Shown here: piece after piece, positions 47,394 through 58,038 of the stretch
Position numbering within the stretch: position 1 is the first letter of the stretch
Layout: each line of letters begins with the position of its first letter
DNA from: Campylobacter curvus
GTDB taxonomy: Bacteria > Campylobacterota > Campylobacteria > Campylobacterales > Campylobacteraceae
Direction: 5' to 3'
DNA: 64,000 bases
Assembly: GCF_013372125.1 (NCBI RefSeq)
Contig: NZ_CP053826.1
Coordinates: 1,302,001-1,366,000 of the forward strand
Made by a program: the position numbers and the translations under genes
The notes under the pieces: model-generated
What the model saw: only the letters and a program-made list of their open reading frames with translations
Databases searched by the model: none
Told to the model about the DNA's origin: nothing

Positions 47394-47960
47394 TCAATAC
47401 GCCATATCTACGGCTTGGCAGATCGTATGCACGAAAAAGATATGCATCTCTTGAATTCGCGCGGTATCGCTGGCTGGGACGACCAAATTTAGATCGCATT
47501 TTTCATTCATTGCTCCGCCTCCTTTGCCACTAAAGCCAAGCGTAGTCACGCCAAGGCGTTTAGCGACCTCAAGTGCGTTTAGCACGTTTTTACTATTTCC
47601 ACTAGTCGAGATCGCCACGAGCAAGTCGCCCTCGCGTGCAAGCGCTTCAAGCTGTCTAGAAAACACCGTGTCGTATCCGTAGTCGTTCCCGATAGCCGTA
47701 AGCGCCGAAGTATCTGTAGTGAGGGCGATACCGGCAAGCGGCTTGCGCTCGCTCTTGTATCTGCCCGTAAGCTCGGCGGCAAAATGCTGCGCGTCAGCCG
47801 CACTCCCGCCGTTTCCGCATATCAAAATTTTACCGCCGTTTTTCAATGCACCAACGACCATCTCGCAAGCTTTTTGCAGCTGCTCGCTCATCTTTGCAGT
47901 CTCGTTTAAAGTCTGCAAATGCGCATTAAATTCGTTTTTTATCATCTCATTTATCAGCAT
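47394..47960 (-). CDS. gmhA: Phosphoheptose isomerase
   Basis: Converts sedoheptulose 7-phosphate to D-glycero-D-manno-heptose 7-phosphate, the first step of ADP-heptose synthesis for the LPS inner core. SIS-domain motifs [35 protein letters not shown] and [10 protein letters not shown] are diagnostic. 188 residues. Overlaps hldE by 14 bases, as part of gmhB-hldD-hldE-gmhA. Confidence 0.95.
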   Translation of the reverse strand: MLINEMIKNEFNAHLQTLNETAKMSEQLQKACEMVVGALKNGGKILICGNGGSAADAQHFAAELTGRYKSERKPLAGIALTTDTSALTAIGNDYGYDTVFSRQLEALAREGDLLVAISTSGNSKNVLNALEVAKRLGVTTLGFSGKGGGAMNEKCDLNLVVPASDTARIQEMHIFFVHTICQAVDMAY

Positions 47961-49353
47961 CTTTTATCCTTTTTACTATCGCGCTAGTGCTCTTGCCATC
48001 TACGAATTCAACGAGCCTGACGTCTTTTACGATATCGCTTCCAACGACCTCTTTGCCCTCATAGTCCGCGCCCTTTACGAGGATGTCCGGCCTTAGCTTT
48101 TTGATGAGCTCTAGAGGCGTGTCTTCGTCAAATATCACGACATAATCGACAAAACCAAGCCCGCTAAGCACGCAAGCTCTATCAAACTGCGAATTTATCG
48201 GGCGACTTTCGCCTTTTAGCCTGCGCACTGATGTGTCGGAGTTTAGCCCTACGATCAAAATATCGCCAAAATCGCGCGCTTTAGCGAGATACCTCGTATG
48301 CCCTGCGTGCAAGATGTCAAAGCAGCCGTTTGTGAAAACGACCTTTTTCTCGCCTCTTTGAGACAAAATTTCAGCCACCTGCTCGGCGCTTTTTATCTTG
48401 TGCTCGAATTCTGCGTTCGCTCTACTTCGCAAAAGCTCCTCTATCTCGCCAAAATTTGCCGTCGCGCTTCCTATCTTTGCGACTACCACGGCGGCGGCTA
48501 AATTTGCCATTTTGATAGCTTCTTTGATATCTTTTTTACTGGCTAACATGTATCCAAGCGTCGCAAGCACCGTATCTCCGGCGCCCGTGACGTCAAAGAC
48601 CTCTTTGGCCTCGGCAGGGAAGATCTCAAGCTCCTTGTCAAAAAGCGCGATGCCCTCCTCCGAGAGCGTGACGATGGAGTATTTGAGGTTAAGCTCGTTT
48701 TTGAGCTTCATTATGGCGGCTCTTAGATCGCTGGTATTTTTTATAGCGATGCCGGTCGCCTCGCTCGCCTCTTTGCGATTTGGAGTAAGTAGCGTTGCGT
48801 TTTTGTATTTTGAATAGTCGTTGCCTTTAGGGTCTATCAGCACCGGGATACCAAGCCGCACGCACTCGTTTATGATGTCTTGACAGACCTTGTCGCTAAG
48901 GACGCCTTTGCCGTAGTCGCTAAGTAAAACGACGCTGAAATTCCTTAAATTTTCAGTCACTTTTTGCACGAGCTCGGACTCTAAATTTATCTTGACGGCA
49001 CTTTCTTTATCTATCCTCACGACTTGCTGATGAGAGGCCATCACGCGACTTTTTATCGAGCTTTCGCGGCCCTTCTCGCTAAGTATCAGCCCACCACCAG
49101 CACCAAGCTCGCTAAGCATATTTTTTATGCGAAGCCCCACTTCATCGTCTCCGACGACACTTGCGACACTGACCTTCGCTCCAAGAGCGAGCAAATTTTG
49201 CACGACATTGCCCGCTCCGCCTAGGCGATGCGTCTCCTTGGCTATCTTGACTACCTGTACGGGTGCTTCGGGCGAGATACGATCGCAGCTACCCCAAATA
49301 TAGTGATCTAGCATGAGATCGCCGACGACTAAAATTTCAACCTTCTTAGCCAT
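47947..49353 (-). CDS. hldE: Bifunctional heptose-7-phosphate kinase/heptose-1-phosphate adenylyltransferase
   Basis: 468 residues: ribokinase-type domain (1-310) with [10 protein letters not shown] and [15 protein letters not shown], then a nucleotidyltransferase domain (about 335-468) with [16 protein letters not shown] (HxGH). It makes heptose 1,7-bisphosphate and later ADP-heptose. The order of domains is that of HldE/RfaE. Overlaps hldD by 8 bases. Confidence 0.95.
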   Translation of the reverse strand: MAKKVEILVVGDLMLDHYIWGSCDRISPEAPVQVVKIAKETHRLGGAGNVVQNLLALGAKVSVASVVGDDEVGLRIKNMLSELGAGGGLILSEKGRESSIKSRVMASHQQVVRIDKESAVKINLESELVQKVTENLRNFSVVLLSDYGKGVLSDKVCQDIINECVRLGIPVLIDPKGNDYSKYKNATLLTPNRKEASEATGIAIKNTSDLRAAIMKLKNELNLKYSIVTLSEEGIALFDKELEIFPAEAKEVFDVTGAGDTVLATLGYMLASKKDIKEAIKMANLAAAVVVAKIGSATANFGEIEELLRSRANAEFEHKIKSAEQVAEILSQRGEKKVVFTNGCFDILHAGHTRYLAKARDFGDILIVGLNSDTSVRRLKGESRPINSQFDRACVLSGLGFVDYVVIFDEDTPLELIKKLRPDILVKGADYEGKEVVGSDIVKDVRLVEFVDGKSTSAIVKRIKDADK

Positions 49354-50335
49354 TTATCTCTTCCTTAAATATCCTCTTTATCTCAGGCAAATAGTCTTTT
49401 ATGCCCTCCTCTAGGCTCCACTGACTCTCGTATCCTAAAGCCTTTTTAGTCGGTTCTATGTCGGCTTGGGTGTGAAACTGATAAGAGCCTAGGTATGGGT
49501 TTTTGATGTATTCGTTCCCCAAATTTACGCCGATCTCACGCTGCAATATATCGGCGATATCCTGAAAGCTTCTGGCCCTTCCCGTCGCTGCGTTATAAAC
49601 GCCACTTGGCGCGTCAAGGGCCTTTAAATTCGCATTTATGATATCTTTTATATATACAAAATCTCTTTTTATCTTGTCGCTTCCCTCAAATAATCGCGGC
49701 GCTTTGCCAGCTAAAATTTGAAGCCCAAACTGCAAGATCATCGATGCGGTCTTATTTTTGAAAAACTCGCCCTTACCATAAACGTTGAAATATCGCAGTC
49801 CGACTACGCTTACGCCACGCTTGGCGTAAATTTTGCCGATATTATCCATCGCGAGCTTGCTAAAGCCGTATACGTTGTTTGGGGCTTCGCATTCGCCGAC
49901 TTTTTGCGGACTTTTTGCGTTGCCGTATGTAGCGCCGGAGCTCGCATAAACCATTTTTGCACCACCGCTTTCGCAGATGTCTAGCAAATTTACAAAGGCG
50001 TTTACGTTAGTTTTTACAAGCTCATCTTGTTCGCGAACCGTAGTATCCGAGATCGCCGCTTCGTGAAAGATTATATCCGGCCTAAAATCCGCTATCTTTT
50101 GCAAGGTATCTTTGCAGTTTATATCGCCGGCAAAAATTTCGCCTTTAAAGCCCAGTAAATTTTTAAAATGCCCGAAGCTCTTTAAATTCCCGTTGCTAAA
50201 GGTCTCATTGCTTCTAAATTTATCCACGACCAAAACGCGTGCGTCTTTGAAATTTTGGTCGAGATAATGCGCCAAGGCCGAGCCGATGAAGCCTGCGCCT
50301 CCCGTTACGACTATATTTTTACCGTCTAAATTCAT
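49346..50335 (-). CDS. hldD: ADP-L-glycero-D-manno-heptose 6-epimerase
   Basis: Final epimerisation of ADP-heptose. 329 residues: Rossmann motif VTGGAGFIGSALAHYL, YASSGATYGN (Ser/Thr), catalytic YGFSKLAMD and RYFNVYGKGEFFKNKTASMI typical of HldD/RfaD. Overlaps gmhB by 4 bases. Confidence 0.95.
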   Translation of the reverse strand: MNLDGKNIVVTGGAGFIGSALAHYLDQNFKDARVLVVDKFRSNETFSNGNLKSFGHFKNLLGFKGEIFAGDINCKDTLQKIADFRPDIIFHEAAISDTTVREQDELVKTNVNAFVNLLDICESGGAKMVYASSGATYGNAKSPQKVGECEAPNNVYGFSKLAMDNIGKIYAKRGVSVVGLRYFNVYGKGEFFKNKTASMILQFGLQILAGKAPRLFEGSDKIKRDFVYIKDIINANLKALDAPSGVYNAATGRARSFQDIADILQREIGVNLGNEYIKNPYLGSYQFHTQADIEPTKKALGYESQWSLEEGIKDYLPEIKRIFKEEING

Positions 50336-50847
50336 AATAATTTTTCCTTTTTCATATATTCATAAACATCATTCACACTCTTGAAATTTTGCCCGTCAAG
50401 CAAGAAATTTAGCCCTACGCCAGCATTTTGACCGGCCGATACATCGCTTGGTTTATCGCCTATCATGACGGATCTATCAAGGTCTATGCCAAATTCCAAA
50501 GCGGCATCCAGGATCATTTTTGGTTTTGGCTTGCGACATTCGCACGAAGCCTCTGGAGCATGCGGACAAAAATAGACCTTTGCGATATTTATACCGCACT
50601 TTTTAAACTCTGCCAGCATATGATCGTTTAAAATTTCAAATTGCTTTTGCGTGTAGTAACCTCGTCCTATACCTGATTGGTTCGTCACGACGATGAGCTT
50701 GTAGCCAAGCTCGCAAAATTTACGCAAAACATCGAAAATCCCATCGCGGAATTTAAAATTTGAGATGTCATAAACATACCCTGTATCTTCGTTTATAACG
50801 CCATCTCGGTCCAAAAATAGTGCTTTATTGCCTAAAATTTTACTCAT
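50332..50847 (-). CDS. gmhB: D-glycero-beta-D-manno-heptose 1,7-bisphosphate 7-phosphatase
   Basis: HAD-superfamily phosphatase. 171 residues: nucleophile motif FLDRDGVINEDTGYV, TNQSGIGRGYY, zinc-binding CPHAPEASCECRKP, and MIGDKPSDV. First gene of the heptose operon. It lies upstream of the divergent cytochrome c gene, as in C. jejuni. Confidence 0.94.
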   Translation of the reverse strand: MSKILGNKALFLDRDGVINEDTGYVYDISNFKFRDGIFDVLRKFCELGYKLIVVTNQSGIGRGYYTQKQFEILNDHMLAEFKKCGINIAKVYFCPHAPEASCECRKPKPKMILDAALEFGIDLDRSVMIGDKPSDVSAGQNAGVGLNFLLDGQNFKSVNDVYEYMKKEKLL

Positions 50848-50920
50848 CTCGTGATTATAGCTAAAATTATTTAAACTATTACCGATATAAACTTTGCAAT
50901 CAAGTTTAAATTTATGTTTT

Positions 50921-50926
50921 TATAAT
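50921..50926 (+). promoter_or_regulatory. Candidate -10 of the cytochrome c promoter
   Basis: TATAAT at 50921-50926 in an AT-rich tract, 34 bases before the start, with AAAGGA as RBS. No clear -35 is visible, as is common for Campylobacter sigma70 promoters. Confidence 0.4.
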
Positions 50927-50959
50927 ATAATTTGAACTATTTTTTAAAAAGGATGAAAA

Positions 50960-51262
50960 ATGAAAAAACTTCTAATCGTTTCTAGTGTTGCAGCTATGCT
51001 TGCAAGCTCGATGTTCGCGGCTGATGGCGCGACTATATACAAAAAATGTATCGCCTGTCACGGGCAAAAAGCCGAGAAAATGTTCAACAACAAAGTCCCT
51101 GCGCTCTCATCTCTTGATACAGCCACTATCGTTGCCGCTCTAAAAGAGTATAAAACAGGCAAAAACTCCTACGGCATGGGAGCTATGATGAAGCCTATTG
51201 CGACTCCATTAAGCGATGCAGACGCTCAGGCAGTAGCCGAGTATATCCAAACTCTAAAATAA
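50960..51262 (+). CDS. Periplasmic c-type cytochrome (class I, c553-like)
   Basis: 100 residues: signal peptide (1-20, ending at MFAADG), haem motif CIACHG (about residues 31-36) and Met ligand candidates in the YGMGAMMKP stretch. This is a small monohaem electron carrier. Its place next to the heptose operon matches C. jejuni. It could feed cbb3 oxidase or periplasmic reductases. A strong hairpin follows. Confidence 0.92.
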   Translation: MKKLLIVSSVAAMLASSMFAADGATIYKKCIACHGQKAEKMFNNKVPALSSLDTATIVAALKEYKTGKNSYGMGAMMKPIATPLSDADAQAVAEYIQTLK

Positions 51263-51264
51263 TC

Positions 51265-51288
51265 ATAGAGGGCGGCCTTGCCCTCTAT
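51265..51288 (+). terminator. Terminator of the cytochrome c gene
   Basis: Perfect 9-bp inverted repeat ATAGAGGGC / GCCCTCTAT with loop GGCCTT, 3 bases after the stop, followed by T-rich sequence. Confidence 0.8.
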
Positions 51289-51294
51289 CTACTT

Positions 51295-51500
51295 TCATTT
51301 ATCGCTAATTATTAAATATAAAATTTGACTCTGTTTTAAACTTTTAAACGCCTCAAAAGGCACTTCGCGAATTTTGCTCACCTTAGGATCACCTGGCATA
51401 GATGCGAACATCAAACGACGACGATAGTATCGCTTTATAAGATTTGATTGCTCTGGAGTATATAAAATTTTGAACGATTTTTTGCTGATATAGATTATTG
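51295..51500 (-). pseudogene. Possible remnant of a truncated gene beside the tRNA cluster
   Basis: Reading on the minus strand from about 51500 gives a plausible globular C-terminus (TPEQSNLIKRYYRRRLMFASMPGDPKVSKIREVPFEAFKSL...), stopping at 51295. The frame upstream runs into tRNA-Glu and has no credible start. It could be a gene end cut off at the tRNA. I cannot name a family. Confidence 0.3.
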
Positions 51501-51524
51501 AGATTGATATTTTATAAATTAAAA

Positions 51525-51599
51525 TGGTGACCCATACGAGACTCGAACTCGTGTTACCAACGTGAGAGGCTGGTGTCCTAACCACTAGACGAATGGGCC
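51525..51599 (-). tRNA. tRNA-Glu (CTC)
   Basis: GGCCCAT acceptor pairs with ATGGGTC, CCA is encoded. The anticodon loop is CTCTCAC, so anticodon CTC, reading GAG. D-arm GTCTAGTGGTTAGGAC is typical of tRNA-Glu. 75 nt. Confidence 0.85.
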
Positions 51600-51604
51600 G
51601 AAAA

Positions 51605-51680
51605 TGGTGCCCCGTGTAGGTCTCGAACCTACGACCCCATCATTAAGAGTGATATGCTCTACCAACTGAGCTAACGAGGC
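51605..51680 (-). tRNA. tRNA-Lys (CTT)
   Basis: Acceptor GCCTCGT/ACGGGGC with CCA encoded. Anticodon loop CTCTTAA gives CTT (Lys, AAG). Confidence 0.88.
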
Positions 51681-51733
51681 AACCGTTTGAATGATACTAC
51701 AATATAAAGTCAAAAAGCCTTAAACTAAGGCAA

Positions 51734-51810
51734 TGGCGCAGCGGACGGGGCTCGAACCCGCGACCTCCGCCGTGACAGGGCGGCATTCTAACCAGCTGAA
51801 CTACCGCTGC
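51734..51810 (-). tRNA. tRNA-Asp (GTC), copy 1
   Basis: Acceptor GCAGCGG/CCGCTGC. Anticodon loop CTGTCAC, anticodon GTC. First gene of a duplicated Asp-Val-Glu-Lys block. Confidence 0.93.
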
Positions 51811-51817
51811 ACCTAAA

Positions 51818-51893
51818 TGGTGGTCGCTATAAGACTCGAACTTATGACATCCACCTTGTAAGGGTGGCGCTCTACCAACTGAGCTAAGCGACC
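51818..51893 (-). tRNA. tRNA-Val (TAC), copy 1
   Basis: Acceptor GGTCGCT/AGCGACC. Anticodon loop CTTACAA, anticodon TAC. Identical to copy 2 at 52165-52240. Confidence 0.93.
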
Positions 51894-51912
51894 TATCAAA
51901 ATTTTAAATATC

Positions 51913-51988
51913 TGGCGACCCTTAGAGGATTTGAACCTCTGTTTCTACACAGAGAAAGTAGAGTCCTGAGCCACTAGACGAAAGGGTC
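51913..51988 (-). tRNA. tRNA-Glu-like, unusual anticodon arm, copy 1
   Basis: Acceptor GACCCTT/AAGGGTC, D-arm GTCTAGTGGCTCAGGAC and T-arm align with E. coli tRNA-Glu. The anticodon arm folds as CTACT-TTCTCTG-TGTAG with a T-T mismatch at the top of the stem. The apparent anticodon is CTC, followed by an unusual pyrimidine at position 37. Charging identity is therefore uncertain. Confidence 0.7.
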
Positions 51989-52001
51989 AAAAACCCAAAA
52001 A

Positions 52002-52077
52002 TGGTGTCCTGCGTTGGATTCGAACCAACGACCCCCTCATTAAAAGTGAGATGCTCTACCGACTGAGCTAGCAAGAC
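52002..52077 (-). tRNA. tRNA-Lys (TTT), copy 1
   Basis: Acceptor GTCTTGC/GCAGGAC. Normal 7-nt anticodon loop CTTTTAA, anticodon TTT. 76 nt. Confidence 0.93.
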
Positions 52078-52080
52078 GAG

Positions 52081-52157
52081 TGGCGCAGCGGACGGGGCTC
52101 GAACCCGCGACCTCCGCCGTGACAGGGCGGCATTCTAACCAGCTGAACTACCACTGC
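52081..52157 (-). tRNA. tRNA-Asp (GTC), copy 2
   Basis: Like copy 1 but with one substitution in the acceptor stem (GCAGTGG), making a G-U wobble. Anticodon GTC. Confidence 0.92.
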
Positions 52158-52164
52158 ACCTAAA

Positions 52165-52240
52165 TGGTGGTCGCTATAAGACTCGAACTTATGACATCCA
52201 CCTTGTAAGGGTGGCGCTCTACCAACTGAGCTAAGCGACC
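52165..52240 (-). tRNA. tRNA-Val (TAC), copy 2
   Basis: Identical to copy 1 (51818-51893), including the preceding and following spacers. Confidence 0.93.
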
Positions 52241-52259
52241 TATCAAAATTTTAAATATC

Positions 52260-52335
52260 TGGCGACCCTTAGAGGATTTGAACCTCTGTTTCTACACAGA
52301 GAAAGTAGAGTCCTGAGCCACTAGACGAAAGGGTC
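52260..52335 (-). tRNA. tRNA-Glu-like, unusual anticodon arm, copy 2
   Basis: Identical to 51913-51988 with the same mismatched anticodon arm. The duplication shows the feature is not a single sequencing error. Confidence 0.7.
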
Positions 52336-52348
52336 AAAAACCCAAAAA

Positions 52349-52427
52349 TGGTGTCCTGCGTTGGATTCGAACCAACGACCCCCTCATTATTAAAAGTGAG
52401 ATGCTCTACCGACTGAGCTAGCAAGAC
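52349..52427 (-). tRNA. tRNA-Lys (TTT), copy 2, with 3-nt insertion in the anticodon loop
   Basis: Same as copy 1 at 52002-52077 except for three extra bases: the loop reads CTTTTAATAA (10 nt) instead of CTTTTAA. All stems are intact. A 10-nt loop is not expected to decode normally, so this is probably a pseudo-tRNA. Confidence 0.75.
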
Positions 52428-52678
52428 GTTTTTTGAAAAAATGAAAAGTGATTATACTAAAAATGACCTTGTTTGTCAAGCAAAAAGCTTGTTCTACGCA
52501 TTCATCTTACTCTACAAATTTTAACCTCTAGCTTTATCTAAAAATCAATAAATATTCAAAAAATCAAAAATTTTATATCATTTTAAATATGGTTTTTATC
52601 TCTACAACGTTTTACTTAAGGAAGGGAATGGATAACCCCCCCCCACCTATTTCACTACTGCTTTATATCTATTCTATA
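52428..52678. other. Intergenic region with a C9 tract
   Basis: AT-rich spacer upstream of the tRNA cluster, likely holding its promoter. A run of nine C (52636-52644) lies 34 bases past the stop of the helix-hairpin-helix gene. Homopolymeric C/G runs in Campylobacter are often variable in length, but no gene clearly spans it. Confidence 0.5.
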
Positions 52679-53071
52679 TCACCCTACCATCTTCTCTTTC
52701 ATCTTTTTAGTCTTGCTCTTCGTATCTTCTTTTATGTCTTTACTTTTATCTTCTGCCTTACTCTTTATCTTTTCTTTGGTCTCTTTTACTTTATCTTTTT
52801 GCTTTTTAGCTTTTTCTTTTATGCTAGTATCTCCTGAGGTAGAAATATCTGATTTTAAATTTTCATATGTCTTGTCACCTATGCCATTTACTTTCTTTAG
52901 ATCCTCTATGGAGTTGAATTTGTTTGCCTTCCTATACTCTATTATGGCATCTGCCTTAGAGCTTCCTATACCATCCAAGCTCATGAGCTCCTCTTTAGTA
53001 GCAGTGTTTAAATTTACAGCTGCCAACGCTAATGAAGCAGTAGCTATCAATGACAATAATACCTTGTTCAT
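52679..53071 (-). CDS. ComEA-type helix-hairpin-helix exported protein with charged tail
   Basis: 130 residues: signal peptide (1-18, ending LALAAVN), a ComEA-like HhH unit (NLNTATKEELMSLDGIGSSKADAIIEYRK and KVNGIGDKTYENLK), then a 55-residue Lys/Glu-rich tail likely to be helical or disordered. RBS AAAGGAAC. Paralogue of the 92-residue protein at 4549-4827. Binding of DNA in the periplasm is the probable role. It lies between tRNA and rRNA genes, an unusual site. Confidence 0.82.
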   Translation of the reverse strand: MNKVLLSLIATASLALAAVNLNTATKEELMSLDGIGSSKADAIIEYRKANKFNSIEDLKKVNGIGDKTYENLKSDISTSGDTSIKEKAKKQKDKVKETKEKIKSKAEDKSKDIKEDTKSKTKKMKEKMVG

Positions 53072-53260
53072 GTTTGTTCCTTTGATTTGAATTGAGGAGT
53101 GATTTTAGCATAGCAATCATAAATTTACATATAGAAGATAGGTGGATTTTATATTTTATGGATATTTTTATATTGTATGGATCAAATTTTTATAGTTTTA
53201 TCATTTGAGTCAAGTTATTAAAGATCATGATTTATGAAAGAAAGTTTAGTATAAATAACA

Positions 53261-53383
53261 AAGCCCGCAGCGACCTACTTTTCCAACATCCCAGTAAGGG
53301 AGAGTATCATCAGCCATGACGAGCTTAGCTTCTTGGTTCGAGATGGAGCAAGGCGTTTCCTCGTCTGTATAGCCACGGGCAGT
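53261..53383 (-). rRNA. rrf: 5S ribosomal RNA, copy 2 (distal)
   Basis: Minus-strand sequence from CACTGCCCGTGGC to GTCGCTGCGGGCTT is the same as the copy at 54350-54473 over about 123 bases. Both ends pair as in a 5S gene. It lies 967 bases downstream of the proximal 5S, past an oppositely oriented protein gene. Confidence 0.9.
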
Positions 53384-53488
53384 GTTAAATAAGGGATTGC
53401 TTTTATTGTTTGAAGTGATATACCGATTAAGAAATCTTTTTTAAAAAACGATGTAAAATGTCCGCTTTAGAAATGAGAGGAGCTATAG

Positions 53489-54172
53489 ATGAATAGCAAA
53501 AGACGAAATGCGATGAAATTTAGCCTAGCATGCGCAGCTTCGCTACTTTGCGTCGGTACCGCCTCGTTTGGGGCGAGCTTAAATTCGAAGGAGAAAAATA
53601 TGCAAAAGTGCGTCTATATCGTGCACGGCTATGATGCTTCGCCTAAAAGCCATTGGTTTGCTTGGCTTAAAGGCGAGATCGAAAAATCGGGCGCGAGGGC
53701 GGAAATTTTAACGATGCCTACGCCTGCGCATCCGAGGCTTGATGAATGGCTGAAAACCTTGCGAGAAAGCGTAAAATTTGAAGGCGAAGTTTATCTGGTC
53801 GGACACAGCCTCGGCTGCCCTACGATCTTAAATTTTTTGCAAAGCGACGCTTTGGGCGGCACAGTAGAGGGCGTCGTGCTGGTCTCGGGGCTCGCAAAGC
53901 CGCTTAGCGATCCACAATTTAAAATTTTAGACGAGTTTATGGATAAAGGCTTTGATTTTGAGCGCATAAAAGCCGCCGCAAAACAGCGCGCGGTGATTGC
54001 CGCAAAGGATGATTATATCGTGCCGTTTAGCTTCAGCCGTGAGCTAGCGGGGCAGATCGATGCTAAGTTTTACGAGGTGCAAAAGGGCGGGCATTTTTTG
54101 GATAGAGACGGCTTTACGAAGCTTGATCTCGTGTATGAAATCTTAGAAAAAATGATGAAATTAAAGGGCTAG
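53489..54172 (+). CDS. RBBP9/YdeN-type alpha/beta hydrolase with leader peptide
   Basis: 227 residues. The catalytic domain (from about residue 38) has CVYIVHGYDASPKSHWFAWL, nucleophile elbow GHSLG, and terminal GGHFLDRDGF with the catalytic His, which is the small serine-hydrolase family. The first 37 residues, SKRRNAMKFSLACAASLLC..., form a signal peptide with twin arginines. RBS GAGAGGAG precedes ATG 53489. A second strong RBS (AAGGAGAAAAAT) precedes ATG 53600, which would give the cytosolic core alone. It lies between two 5S genes on the opposite strand to rRNA. Confidence 0.85.
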   Translation: MNSKRRNAMKFSLACAASLLCVGTASFGASLNSKEKNMQKCVYIVHGYDASPKSHWFAWLKGEIEKSGARAEILTMPTPAHPRLDEWLKTLRESVKFEGEVYLVGHSLGCPTILNFLQSDALGGTVEGVVLVSGLAKPLSDPQFKILDEFMDKGFDFERIKAAAKQRAVIAAKDDYIVPFSFSRELAGQIDAKFYEVQKGGHFLDRDGFTKLDLVYEILEKMMKLKG

Positions 54173-54349
54173 GCTTCGGACAAATGCGCCCGCTTGGTTT
54201 TTGCTTTCGCGCGAGATAAAATCTTACCACGCTCAAGCCAAACACCCGAAAACCAAGTAGATTAAAATTTTAATATCAAAGATAAAGATATTGAACCCGG
54301 AATTGAGTTTTTAAACGATTAAACGATACGGAAAGCTAGAATTCTAACA

Positions 54350-54473
54350 AAGCCCGCAGCGACCTACTTTTCCAACATCCCAGTAAGGGAGAGTATCATC
54401 AGCCATGACGAGCTTAGCTTCTTGGTTCGAGATGGAGCAAGGCGTTTCCTCGTCTGTATAGCCACGGGCAGTG
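54350..54473 (-). rRNA. rrf: 5S ribosomal RNA, copy 1 (operon-proximal)
   Basis: Identical to the distal copy over its whole length and placed just downstream of the 23S gene, the expected position in the operon. Confidence 0.93.
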
Positions 54474-54494
54474 TTAAATAAAAAATTGCTGCAG

Positions 54495-54596
54495 AATTTT
54501 AGTTTATACTTCGTTGTGCTTTACTACGAACTTCAGTCACATACTATATGTATGCTCCTTCGTTCTTGCTTCGTTCGCCTCGTCTAAACTAAAATT
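54495..54596. repeat. Family B element 1 (23S-5S spacer)
   Basis: Terminal inverted repeats AATTTTAGTTTA / TAAACTAAAATT bound a block with the CTTCAGTCACATA...TATGCTCCTTCG core also seen in the three other family B copies. The block can fold as one long hairpin. Confidence 0.75.
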
Positions 54597-54779
54597 TCTT
54601 TGTAATTTAATCAATCTAGTTTTATTATACCAGGTTAGTTAAATTTAGAAATTTCTTGTTTAACACTGCTTTTATTGTTAAAAGTCAAAGCGATGTTTCA
54701 ATGATAAAAACAAGGTCTTGTTCGGATATGAATTTAGATTAGAAATCTTATCAATTTTAATGCTAAACAATTTTAAGAA

Positions 54780-54885
54780 CTATTTTTTCGCTAGGCGAGG
54801 CAGACGAGTAAAGACGAGGGAGCGTATGTTTTATACGTGACCGAAGTCTGAAACGAAGTCTAACGAAGCATAGTAGAAAAAATAG
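54780..54885. repeat. Family B element 2 (23S-5S spacer, inverted)
   Basis: Ends CTATTTTTTC / GAAAAAATAG and core GGGAGCGTATG...CATACG-like... read as the reverse complement of the family B core (CGTCAC-GTAT-ATACGCTCC). It lies just past the 3' end of 23S. Confidence 0.7.
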
Positions 54886-54927
54886 GAATTAAAATTTATC
54901 CTTAACAAGGAAGTGATGCTTATAAAG

Positions 54928-57938
<3,011 letters not shown>

Positions 57939-57945
57939 TTTTTTA

Positions 57946-58038
57946 ACTTCTCGCAAGAGCAAAGCTCTTGCTCCGACAAGGAGTGCAAGCACTCCCTTGA
58001 CCCACCTAAAGCACACCGCTTCTTTCGGAAGCGCCGTA
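57946..58038 (-). repeat. Family A hairpin element 1 (23S leader)
   Basis: Contains a Cys-anticodon-free block of hairpins: GCAAGAGC.AAAGCTCTTGC; GGAGTGCAAGCACTCC flanked by GACAA...TTGACCCACCTAAA; and GCTTC-TTTC-GGAAGC. The same modules occur at 58931, 60507 and 60854. Confidence 0.8.

Larger units (their letters stand above)
51734..52427. repeat. Tandem duplication of a four-tRNA block
   Basis: Block 51734-52077 (in + coordinate order: Asp, Val, Glu-like, Lys) is repeated at 52081-52427 with the same spacers. Visible differences are the Asp acceptor substitution and the 3-nt insertion in the Lys loop. Unit length is about 347 bp. Confidence 0.9.

Noticed and set aside
47719-48096. 125-codon plus-strand frame across gmhA/hldE
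   Set aside because: Antisense to two well-supported LPS genes.
52589-52837. 82-codon very hydrophobic plus-strand frame spanning the C9 tract
   Set aside because: Most of it is antisense to the Lys-rich tail of the HhH protein, which creates artificial Phe/Leu/Tyr runs. Kept only as a note on the C tract.
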